Shown here: positions 11,576 to 22,172 of the stretch, in pieces | Layout: the number at the start of each line of letters is the position of its first letter | Position numbering within the stretch: the stretch's first letter is position 1 | Assembly: GCA_949130495.1 (NCBI GenBank) | Contig: OX422207.1 | Coordinates: 709,996,456 to 710,060,455, forward strand | Length of the DNA stretch: 64,000 nucleotides | DNA from: Sambucus nigra | Lineage: Eukaryota; Streptophyta; Magnoliopsida; Dipsacales; Adoxaceae | Direction: 5' to 3' | The notes under the pieces: model-generated | What the model saw: only the letters and a program-made list of their open reading frames with translations | What the model was told of the DNA's origin: nothing | The model's database searches: none | Translations under genes and position numbers: made by a program

Positions 11576-12537
11576 TGAAAGAGTTGGCGCTTGCGTTCAA
11601 TTAAGAAATAATATAATAAATACCATTTTTAACCCAAATTAACCCTAAGCATGCAACTAGGTGTGATTGAAACAATATGGAATCATGAAAGAATTATTCA
11701 ACACACAAAGTTTAAGGAAAAATCCCCCACAGGGGAAAAACCATTTGTATATCACTATAATTTGTAAGAGAAACGGCTTACAATCGGATTACACTGAAAT
11801 ACAAGTTTTTGACTAAGAATTACCCTCGGGTATCGGATTCTGTAGTCGCGGCTGGAATATCCCTTTCCAGTAGGGTTGGTGGCTGGAACTATCCATGTCC
11901 AGTAGGGCTGCAATGAAGAGGAAGGAGCGGTCCACTTCACAAGGGTTGAACAGCAGCAATGGTGTTCTTGGGTTACCAAACTTGATTCACATAGATATGG
12001 AAGATGTGTGAATCTAAAAACCTAGAATCATAGGACTCAATAGGTGAAGACTTTAGGGTTGATATGCTCTGATAATCGTGGGAAAGTCTTGTCTATAACA
12101 ACCTCTGATCGTGGATTAAATAAGGAACTCTTTGCCCTAGAAAATCTGGCCACGATCTGGCAGAGTTTATCCTCGTCGGATCGGTCCGATCATTTAGGAG
12201 GATCGGTCCGGTTAACTCGGATCGGTTCTTTTTCTGAAACCGGATCCATCTGGTTGGCATCGGATCGGTCCGGTCCTTTAGGCTTCATCGGTTTGCTATG
12301 GATCCGGTGGCTACTGGAGTCTGACAAAGCGGATCGGTCCGGTAAGTGGTCGGATCGGTCCGATAAGTAGGATCGGTTCTTTTTCTGAACCGGATCGGTC
12401 CGGCCAGGACTGATTCCCAAATTCCTTCTTCTTTTGATCTTCGGATTTCGTTGATGACGATGTGATCTTTTCAACCATCAATCTTGTAACGGCGTATGAC
12501 ATAACACATACATAAAGATGGACAAATTGTCCTTACA
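11576..12537 (-). repeat. 5' LTR of the gag-only element
   Basis: This 962-bp partner of 7152-8113 has the same termini, bordered on the inside by the PBS and on the outside by the AAAAT duplication. Differences from the other LTR include a small cluster near 12150-12185 at the edge of the palindrome region. Confidence 0.93.
12177..12405. repeat. Cluster of CGGATCGGTCCG-type palindromes in right LTR
   Basis: This is the counterpart of the cluster in the left LTR. Individual motifs differ between the two LTRs (for instance GGTCCGAT here where the other has GGTCCGGT), so motif number and quality are drifting. Confidence 0.85.
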
Positions 12538-12542
12538 AAAAT
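12538..12542. repeat. Target-site duplication, right copy
   Basis: AAAAT follows the terminal CA of the right LTR and matches 7147-7151. Confidence 0.9.
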
Positions 12543-12684
12543 GATACTATGAATGTAGATTATTACATTTTAGTATGTTGGTTATACTTAATGCATTTAT
12601 GTAAAATTTGCACGGTTATCATTTATTATCTCAGGACTTGTTAGGTTATATGAGAAGTATCACACTTAGACGGGGGTTGAGATT
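12543..12684 (+). other. Continuation of the interrupted gypsy-type LTR up to the array
   Basis: 142 bp of non-coding sequence link the gag-only element to the tandem array. The last bases, CGGGGGTTGAGATT, resemble but do not equal the PPT (ATAGGGGGAGATT) that precedes every later LTR start. They could therefore be a diverged unit end or chance. Confidence 0.45.
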
Positions 12685-13009
12685 TGTAAGGACATTTTTG
12701 TCCATTATCAATTTGTATGTCATACGCCGTTACACTGTTGTAGAAATTCAAGTTCGCATCCACATCAACGGATTCGAATATCAAAGCTTCTTCAACATCA
12801 TAGCCTCTGCGAGAATGAAATTGGTAGAGTTTTGTTTTTAAGTTCCTTAAAGTTCATACTTAGTATTGGGAAATTTTCATAAAATGTTTTTTATAAAAAT
12901 TAGAAGTAAGTTTTTTCAAGCAAAATGAGGCTTTTAAAAGAATTTTAATTTTTCTGGACCTCCGGACCGGTCCGCCTCTATACCGGACCGATCCGCCTCC
13001 GGACTGGCC
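12685..13009 (+). repeat. Truncated LTR (U3 head) within unit 1
   Basis: The segment starts TGTAAGGAC and follows the complete LTR at 45305-46384 for about 325 bp. It breaks off inside the palindrome cluster at GGACTGGCC, where the full LTR continues GGACCGGTCC. The deleted part contains the TATA box (45801-45809 in the full LTR) and all of R and U5, so array units lack a normal retrotransposon promoter. Confidence 0.85.
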
Positions 13010-13213
13010 TTAATGTTCGCCGACTTAGAATTCCAAGAGTTTAAAACATTTAAAAATCATTTTAAAATCCGTTTTAACTTCGTTTTCGAAACCGTTTGAA
13101 ATTCTCGCCTTTAAAAATAATATTCAACATATTTGAGCAATAAAAATACAACTTTATTTTCCTCCATTTTCCAGAAATTAATTAAAACAACCCAAAATTA
13201 CGCGGGTTGTTAC
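13010..13213. other. Filler segment of unknown origin, with hairpin
   Basis: About 204 bp is absent from both the full LTR and the gag-only element. At 13187-13210 it has ACAACCC and GGGTTGT separated by 10 bp. Read on the minus strand it starts TGTAACAACCCGCG exactly where gag homology begins, which resembles a 5' LTR terminus of a gypsy-type element. A captured LTR end is my inference. It is present in every unit, so it was acquired before amplification. Confidence 0.6.
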
Positions 13214-13494
13214 ATGTTCCTAGGCCTATTTATGTTTGTTCTCATTGCAAAAGGAGAGGACACCTTAGGGAATTTCTCTTTAAGTTGGGTTATGTGTCAC
13301 GTTTTTCTTCTACACGTGTTTCTGGCACACATGCACCCACACATGATACTTTACATGCTCCCGGAGACTACATGAGAGAGTTTGCACATTTAGGTGAGAA
13401 AGTTAAGTTTTTAGTCAAAACTTCACAAGAATTGATGGAGGTTTTTCATAAGCTGTCACCACCTTTGGAAAACCCCTCTACACCTAATGATTGA
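13207..13494 (+). pseudogene. gag: gag C-terminal fragment of unit 1 (damaged zinc knuckle)
   Basis: A 95-codon open frame begins at a TTG. True gag homology starts around 13215 with RPIYVCSHCK and ends with PSTPND and TGA at 13492-13494. It corresponds to about the last 93 residues of the gag at 9608-11467. The fourth ligand of the CCHC knuckle is lost: the array has CSHCKRRGHLREFL where the other element has a final Cys (TGC changed to CTC). DUF4219, UBN2 and the first knuckle are missing. The frame stays open in all visible units because they are recent copies, not because of proven selection. The 80-codon ORF overlapping it in another frame is a shadow. Confidence 0.85.
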
Positions 13495-15040
13495 GGTTTG
13501 AATTGTTTACTAGCATAGGGTGATTTTCATGATGACATTGTTTGCCTATTGCTAGTATGTATCATTTTTGTATGTTGTATTTTTTTTTTTTTTTTGATAA
13601 ATTTTTGAGAAAATCCAAAAAGATTTTTGTATTTTGTTTGCACCATTTATGGATAAACACTTAGGATGACCAAGTCACACCATCATTCCATTATTTTCAT
13701 GTGACTATTTGATAGTGTTTTGAGACAATAGGTCAATTCATCCATGTGCTTTATAATGTTTGGACTCATTAAGATGTAATTAAGTGTTGCTTCCTACATG
13801 TTTGACTCATAGTTTCCTTTATTGCACACATGCACGGATTTGTTTGATTATTGTTCTTGACTTATCACATGTTGGTTGGGTGTTTTCATCTCAATCATGT
13901 CCTTAAAACGAACCAAGTGCAATAATACGAGAGTAATGAAAGTAGTGCATGTAAAAACCATTGCCCGTGAGGAATTAAATGTTTAGTTTGAAAAAATGAT
14001 GAGTGAACGCGGGAAAGGGCTGAGAGTGAATAATAATCACGTCGTAAAAGCCACCATTTGAAAAGAGCCCACACAAAAAATTAAGGCAATAAAAAGATGA
14101 AATATGCCAAAAATTTGGGCCAATAGGCTTTCTCTAAGTTGAGAATTTAGTACCTCTTCAGATATAAAGAATTGCATTATTATATATGAGGGAGTTTTGG
14201 ATGGATATATCAATGGGTTTGCACGTCCTTTGAAAAGTTCTCAAAACGGATCTAAATAGTTTTGGGCGTTATTGGTGTGGAAATCACTTTGACTTTGATT
14301 TGTTGATTTGCATAAGACGATGTCATCTAAATTCAACAATCTTTACACCTAAGGATACTTTTGATGTTCATTCGTTAGGGGTACACATATGCATCATGCA
14401 CATATGATTGATTGACTTGATTTACCTATCGAATGTGTTCACACCCATTCATTCCATTCCCATGACTTGGTTGTTTGAGTCTAAATCCGTGGTGTGATTT
14501 TTGTATCATATTTGTTTAAATTGGTATCTTATTTTTGTACAAAAAATTTGAAAAATTCAAAAATAGTTTGGGAAGATTTGTTTGAGCATCTCCTTCCAAG
14601 ATCCCGTTTACCATATTATTTGATGCCCTGTTTTGTGTACCGTGACACCCCGTTTTTGTCTATTTGATTCATTCTTCTCATTTGTCTATTTGAGGACATC
14701 ATAAAAAGGGGGAGAAACAATTATCATATTATGGGGGAGAGTTTTTTGAGATTTAACTTATGTTTTTATCATAAATTGGTATCTATGTTTATCTCATTTC
14801 AAACTCGATACGTCATGTGGTATTTGCTTTGTCTCATGTGTGTAGGTATGAAGATTGAAGATCAATATGTTGCACACCCTGATGAGAAAAGCTTTTAGAT
14901 TTGATGATTGTTGAAGATTGAAGAACAAACGATGAAGATTTAAACATTTGTATCTTTCCATCTTTAGGGTTCATGGGAGGGTAGATTTGTATAGGTCATT
15001 AGTTGATAATTCGGATATTTTTTATGTATGTACCGGCATA

Positions 15041-15056
15041 GACATAGGGGGAGATT
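15041..15056 (+). promoter_or_regulatory. Polypurine tract closing unit 1
   Basis: GACATAGGGGGAGATT precedes TGTAAGGA of the next unit and equals the PPT of the gag-only element. Two similar purine runs, GGGGGAGAA at 14708 and GGGGGAGAG at 14733, lie about 310-340 bp upstream. The tract recurs at the end of every unit. Confidence 0.8.
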
Positions 15057-17428
15057 TGTAAGGATATTTTTGTCCATTATCAATTTGTATGTCGTACGCC
15101 GTTACACTGTTGTAGAAATTCAAGTTCGCATCCACATCAACGGATCCGAATATCAAAGCTTCTTCAACATCATAGCCTCTGCGAGAATGAAATTGGTAGA
15201 GTTTTGTTTTTAAGTTCCTTAAAGTTCATACTTAGTATTGGGAAATTTTCATAAAATGTTTTTTATAAAAATTAGAAGTAAGTTTTTTCAAGCAAAATGA
15301 GGCTTTTAAAAGAATTTTAATTTTTCTGGACCTCCGGACCGGTCCGCCTCTATACCGGACCGATCCGCCTCCGGACTGGCCTTAATGTTCGCCGACTTAG
15401 AATTCCAAGAGTTTAAAACATTTAAAAATCATTTTAAAATCCGTTTTAACTTCGTTTTCGAAACCGTTTGAAATTCTCGCCTTTAAAAATAATATTCAAC
15501 ATATTTGAGCAATAAAAATACAACTTTATTTTCCTCCATTTTCCAGAAATTAATTAAAACAACCCAAAATTACGCGGGTTGTTACATGTTCCTAGGCCTA
15601 TTTATGTTTGTTCTCATTGCAAAAGGAGAGGACACCTTAGGGAATTTCTCTTTAAGTTGGGTTATGTGTCACGTTTTTCTTCTACACGTGTTTCTGGCAC
15701 ACATGCACCCACACATGATACTTTACATGCTCCCGGAGACTACATGAGAGAGTTTGCACATTTAGGTGAGAAAGTTAAGTTTTTAGTCAAAACTTCACAA
15801 GAATTGATGGAGGTTTTTCATAAGCTGTCACCACCTTTGGAAAACCCCTCTACACCTAATGATTGAGGTTTGAATTGTTTACTAGCATAGGGTGATTTTC
15901 ATGATGACATTGTTTGCCTATTGCTAGTATGTATCATTTTTGTATGTTGTATTTTTTTTTTTTTTTTGATAAATTTTTGAGAAAATCCAAAAAGATTTTT
16001 GTATTTTGTTTGCACCATTTATGGATAAACACTTAGGATGACCAAGTCACACCATCATTCCATTATTTTCATGTGACTATTTGATAGTGTTTTGAGACAA
16101 TAGGTCAATTCATCCATGTGCTTTATAATGTTTGGACTCATTAAGATGTAATTAAGTGTTGCTTCCTACATGTTTGACTCATAGTTTCCTTTATTGCACA
16201 CATGCACGGATTTGTTTGATTATTGTTCTTGACTTATCACATGTTGGTTGGGTGTTTTCATCTCAATCATGTCCTTAAAACGAACCAAGTGCAATAATAC
16301 GAGAGTAATGAAAGTAGTGCATGTAAAAACCATTGCCCGTGAGGAATTAAATGTTTAGTTTGAAAAAATGATGAGTGAACGCGGGAAAGGGCTGAGAGTG
16401 AATAATAATCACGTCGTAAAAGCCACCATTTGAAAAGAGCCCACACAAAAAATTAAGGCAATAAAAAGATGAAATATGCCAAAAATTTGGGCCAATAGGC
16501 TTTCTCTAAGTTGAGAATTTAGTACCTCTTCAGATATAAAGAATTGCATTATTATATATGAGGGAGTTTTGGATGGATATATCAATGGGTTTGCACGTCC
16601 TTTGAAAAGTTCTCAAAACGGATCTAAATAGTTTTGGGCGTTATTGGTGTGGAAATCACTTTGACTTTGATTTGTTGATTTGCATAAGACGATGTCATCT
16701 AAATTCAACAATCTTTACACCTAAGGATACTTTTGATGTTCATTCGTTAGGGGTACACATATGCATCATGCACATATGATTGATTGACTTGATTTACCTA
16801 TCGAATGTGTTCACACCCATTCATTCCATTCCCATGACTTGGTTGTTTGAGTCTAAATCCGTGGTGTGATTTTTGTATCATATTTGTTTAAATTGGTATC
16901 TTATTTTTGTACAAAAAATTTGAAAAATTCAAAAATAGTTTGGGAAGATTTGTTTGAGCATCTCCTTCCAAGATCCCGTTTACCATATTATTTGATGCCC
17001 TGTTTTGTGTACCGTGACACCCCGTTTTTGCCTATTTGATTCATTCTTCTCATTTGTCTATTTGAGGACATCATAAAAAGGGGGAGAAACAATTATCATA
17101 TTATGGGGGAGAGTTTTTTGAGATTTAACTTATGTTTTTATCATAAATTGGTATCTATGTTTATCTCATTTCAAACTCGATACGTCATGTGGTATTTGCT
17201 TTGTCTCATGTGTGTAGGTATGAAGATTGAAGATCAATATGTTGCACACCCTGATGAGAAAAGCTTTTAGATTTGATGATTGTTGAAGATTGAAGAACAA
17301 ACGATGAAGATTTAAACATTTGTATCTTTCCATCTTTAGGGTTCATGGGAGGGTAGATTTGTATAGGTCATTAGTTGATAATTCGGATATTTTTTATGTA
17401 TGTACCGGCATAGACATAGGGGGAGATT
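15057..17428 (+). repeat. Array unit 2
   Basis: The gag fragment lies at 15579-15866. The LTR head is already of the common type (GATATTT, GTCGTACG, GATCCG). It keeps T at the position equivalent to 14421, as do units 1 and 10. Confidence 0.93.
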
Positions 17429-19800
17429 TGTAAGGATATTTTTGTCCATTATCAATTTGTATGTCGTACGCCGTTACACTGTTGTAGAAATTCAAGTTCG
17501 CATCCACATCAACGGATCCGAATATCAAAGCTTCTTCAACATCATAGCCTCTGCGAGAATGAAATTGGTAGAGTTTTGTTTTTAAGTTCCTTAAAGTTCA
17601 TACTTAGTATTGGGAAATTTTCATAAAATGTTTTTTATAAAAATTAGAAGTAAGTTTTTTCAAGCAAAATGAGGCTTTTAAAAGAATTTTAATTTTTCTG
17701 GACCTCCGGACCGGTCCGCCTCTATACCGGACCGATCCGCCTCCGGACTGGCCTTAATGTTCGCCGACTTAGAATTCCAAGAGTTTAAAACATTTAAAAA
17801 TCATTTTAAAATCCGTTTTAACTTCGTTTTCGAAACCGTTTGAAATTCTCGCCTTTAAAAATAATATTCAACATATTTGAGCAATAAAAATACAACTTTA
17901 TTTTCCTCCATTTTCCAGAAATTAATTAAAACAACCCAAAATTACGCGGGTTGTTACATGTTCCTAGGCCTATTTATGTTTGTTCTCATTGCAAAAGGAG
18001 AGGACACCTTAGGGAATTTCTCTTTAAGTTGGGTTATGTGTCACGTTTTTCTTCTACACGTGTTTCTGGCACACATGCACCCACACATGATACTTTACAT
18101 GCTCCCGGAGACTACATGAGAGAGTTTGCACATTTAGGTGAGAAAGTTAAGTTTTTAGTCAAAACTTCACAAGAATTGATGGAGGTTTTTCATAAGCTGT
18201 CACCACCTTTGGAAAACCCCTCTACACCTAATGATTGAGGTTTGAATTGTTTACTAGCATAGGGTGATTTTCATGATGACATTGTTTGCCTATTGCTAGT
18301 ATGTATCATTTTTGTATGTTGTATTTTTTTTTTTTTTTTGATAAATTTTTGAGAAAATCCAAAAAGATTTTTGTATTTTGTTTGCACCATTTATGGATAA
18401 ACACTTAGGATGACCAAGTCACACCATCATTCCATTATTTTCATGTGACTATTTGATAGTGTTTTGAGACAATAGGTCAATTCATCCATGTGCTTTATAA
18501 TGTTTGGACTCATTAAGATGTAATTAAGTGTTGCTTCCTACATGTTTGACTCATAGTTTCCTTTATTGCACACATGCACGGATTTGTTTGATTATTGTTC
18601 TTGACTTATCACATGTTGGTTGGGTGTTTTCATCTCAATCATGTCCTTAAAACGAACCAAGTGCAATAATACGAGAGTAATGAAAGTAGTGCATGTAAAA
18701 ACCATTGCCCGTGAGGAATTAAATGTTTAGTTTGAAAAAATGATGAGTGAACGCGGGAAAGGGCTGAGAGTGAATAATAATCACGTCGTAAAAGCCACCA
18801 TTTGAAAAGAGCCCACACAAAAAATTAAGGCAATAAAAAGATGAAATATGCCAAAAATTTGGGCCAATAGGCTTTCTCTAAGTTGAGAATTTAGTACCTC
18901 TTCAGATATAAAGAATTGCATTATTATATATGAGGGAGTTTTGGATGGATATATCAATGGGTTTGCACGTCCTTTGAAAAGTTCTCAAAACGGATCTAAA
19001 TAGTTTTGGGCGTTATTGGTGTGGAAATCACTTTGACTTTGATTTGTTGATTTGCATAAGACGATGTCATCTAAATTCAACAATCTTTACACCTAAGGAT
19101 ACTTTTGATGTTCATTCGTTAGGGGTACACATATGCATCATGCACATATGATTGATTGACTTGACTTACCTATCGAATGTGTTCACACCCATTCATTCCA
19201 TTCCCATGACTTGGTTGTTTGAGTCTAAATCCGTGGTGTGATTTTTGTATCATATTTGTTTAAATTGGTATCTTATTTTTGTACAAAAAATTTGAAAAAT
19301 TCAAAAATAGTTTGGGAAGATTTGTTTGAGCATCTCCTTCCAAGATCCCGTTTACCATATTATTTGATGCCCTGTTTTGTGTACCGTGACACCCCGTTTT
19401 TGCCTATTTGATTCATTCTTCTCATTTGTCTATTTGAGGACATCATAAAAAGGGGGAGAAACAATTATCATATTATGGGGGAGAGTTTTTTGAGATTTAA
19501 CTTATGTTTTTATCATAAATTGGTATCTATGTTTATCTCATTTCAAACTCGATACGTCATGTGGTATTTGCTTTGTCTCATGTGTGTAGGTATGAAGATT
19601 GAAGATCAATATGTTGCACACCCTGATGAGAAAAGCTTTTAGATTTGATGATTGTTGAAGATTGAAGAACAAACGATGAAGATTTAAACATTTGTATCTT
19701 TCCATCTTTAGGGTTCATGGGAGGGTAGATTTGTATAGGTCATTAGTTGATAATTCGGATATTTTTTATGTATGTACCGGCATAGACATAGGGGGAGATT
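17429..19800 (+). repeat. Array unit 3
   Basis: The gag fragment lies at 17951-18238. This is the first unit with C in GACTTGACTTACC, the majority form. I noticed no other difference from units 4 and 5. Confidence 0.93.
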
Positions 19801-22172
19801 TGTAAGGATATTTTTGTCCATTATCAATTTGTATGTCGTACGCCGTTACACTGTTGTAGAAATTCAAGTTCGCATCCACATCAACGGATCCGAATATCAA
19901 AGCTTCTTCAACATCATAGCCTCTGCGAGAATGAAATTGGTAGAGTTTTGTTTTTAAGTTCCTTAAAGTTCATACTTAGTATTGGGAAATTTTCATAAAA
20001 TGTTTTTTATAAAAATTAGAAGTAAGTTTTTTCAAGCAAAATGAGGCTTTTAAAAGAATTTTAATTTTTCTGGACCTCCGGACCGGTCCGCCTCTATACC
20101 GGACCGATCCGCCTCCGGACTGGCCTTAATGTTCGCCGACTTAGAATTCCAAGAGTTTAAAACATTTAAAAATCATTTTAAAATCCGTTTTAACTTCGTT
20201 TTCGAAACCGTTTGAAATTCTCGCCTTTAAAAATAATATTCAACATATTTGAGCAATAAAAATACAACTTTATTTTCCTCCATTTTCCAGAAATTAATTA
20301 AAACAACCCAAAATTACGCGGGTTGTTACATGTTCCTAGGCCTATTTATGTTTGTTCTCATTGCAAAAGGAGAGGACACCTTAGGGAATTTCTCTTTAAG
20401 TTGGGTTATGTGTCACGTTTTTCTTCTACACGTGTTTCTGGCACACATGCACCCACACATGATACTTTACATGCTCCCGGAGACTACATGAGAGAGTTTG
20501 CACATTTAGGTGAGAAAGTTAAGTTTTTAGTCAAAACTTCACAAGAATTGATGGAGGTTTTTCATAAGCTGTCACCACCTTTGGAAAACCCCTCTACACC
20601 TAATGATTGAGGTTTGAATTGTTTACTAGCATAGGGTGATTTTCATGATGACATTGTTTGCCTATTGCTAGTATGTATCATTTTTGTATGTTGTATTTTT
20701 TTTTTTTTTTTGATAAATTTTTGAGAAAATCCAAAAAGATTTTTGTATTTTGTTTGCACCATTTATGGATAAACACTTAGGATGACCAAGTCACACCATC
20801 ATTCCATTATTTTCATGTGACTATTTGATAGTGTTTTGAGACAATAGGTCAATTCATCCATGTGCTTTATAATGTTTGGACTCATTAAGATGTAATTAAG
20901 TGTTGCTTCCTACATGTTTGACTCATAGTTTCCTTTATTGCACACATGCACGGATTTGTTTGATTATTGTTCTTGACTTATCACATGTTGGTTGGGTGTT
21001 TTCATCTCAATCATGTCCTTAAAACGAACCAAGTGCAATAATACGAGAGTAATGAAAGTAGTGCATGTAAAAACCATTGCCCGTGAGGAATTAAATGTTT
21101 AGTTTGAAAAAATGATGAGTGAACGCGGGAAAGGGCTGAGAGTGAATAATAATCACGTCGTAAAAGCCACCATTTGAAAAGAGCCCACACAAAAAATTAA
21201 GGCAATAAAAAGATGAAATATGCCAAAAATTTGGGCCAATAGGCTTTCTCTAAGTTGAGAATTTAGTACCTCTTCAGATATAAAGAATTGCATTATTATA
21301 TATGAGGGAGTTTTGGATGGATATATCAATGGGTTTGCACGTCCTTTGAAAAGTTCTCAAAACGGATCTAAATAGTTTTGGGCGTTATTGGTGTGGAAAT
21401 CACTTTGACTTTGATTTGTTGATTTGCATAAGACGATGTCATCTAAATTCAACAATCTTTACACCTAAGGATACTTTTGATGTTCATTCGTTAGGGGTAC
21501 ACATATGCATCATGCACATATGATTGATTGACTTGACTTACCTATCGAATGTGTTCACACCCATTCATTCCATTCCCATGACTTGGTTGTTTGAGTCTAA
21601 ATCCGTGGTGTGATTTTTGTATCATATTTGTTTAAATTGGTATCTTATTTTTGTACAAAAAATTTGAAAAATTCAAAAATAGTTTGGGAAGATTTGTTTG
21701 AGCATCTCCTTCCAAGATCCCGTTTACCATATTATTTGATGCCCTGTTTTGTGTACCGTGACACCCCGTTTTTGCCTATTTGATTCATTCTTCTCATTTG
21801 TCTATTTGAGGACATCATAAAAAGGGGGAGAAACAATTATCATATTATGGGGGAGAGTTTTTTGAGATTTAACTTATGTTTTTATCATAAATTGGTATCT
21901 ATGTTTATCTCATTTCAAACTCGATACGTCATGTGGTATTTGCTTTGTCTCATGTGTGTAGGTATGAAGATTGAAGATCAATATGTTGCACACCCTGATG
22001 AGAAAAGCTTTTAGATTTGATGATTGTTGAAGATTGAAGAACAAACGATGAAGATTTAAACATTTGTATCTTTCCATCTTTAGGGTTCATGGGAGGGTAG
22101 ATTTGTATAGGTCATTAGTTGATAATTCGGATATTTTTTATGTATGTACCGGCATAGACATAGGGGGAGATT
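19801..22172 (+). repeat. Array unit 4
   Basis: The gag fragment lies at 20323-20610. Majority form at the variant sites I checked. Confidence 0.93.

Larger units (their letters stand above)
7152..12537 (-). mobile_element. Non-autonomous gag-only LTR retrotransposon (Copia-type gag)
   Basis: This is a complete 5,386-bp element: two 962-bp LTRs with TG/CA termini (in plus coordinates), a 5-bp AAAAT target duplication, a PBS for initiator-Met tRNA inside the right LTR, a polypurine tract inside the left LTR and one gag-like coding region, all read on the minus strand. No protease, integrase, RT or RNase H is present, so it must have moved with enzymes from elsewhere. The layout fits the class described in plants as terminal-repeat retrotransposons with GAG domain (TR-GAG). 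By eye the LTRs differ at roughly 20 positions in 962, so the insertion is fairly young. It is a sister of the family that built the tandem array at 12685-45304. Confidence 0.92.
12685..15056 (+). repeat. Array unit 1 (left edge, most divergent)
   Basis: The layout serves as the model for all units. 12685-13009 is the 5' part of the LTR, with palindromes CGGACCGGTCCG and CGGACCGATCCG near 12963-12995. 13010-13213 is filler foreign to the LTR. 13207-13494 is the gag 3' fragment, 13495-15040 is the non-coding 3' region, and 15041-15056 is the PPT. Unit 1 alone carries several head variants (GACATTT for GATATTT, GTCATACG for GTCGTACG, GATTCG for GATCCG) and a T at 14659 where the others have C. 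It shares a T at 14421 with units 2 and 10 only. Edge units escaping homogenisation are usual in satellites. Confidence 0.93.

Noticed and set aside
13133..13375. 80-codon ORF in every unit
   Set aside because: It overlaps the gag fragment in another frame and begins in the filler. The gag frame has clear family homology, so this is a shadow.
15028..15213. 61-codon ORF (starting MYRHRHRG) repeated in every unit
   Set aside because: It runs across the polypurine tract into the LTR head and has no homologue in the related element's coding region. It is repeated only because the whole unit is.
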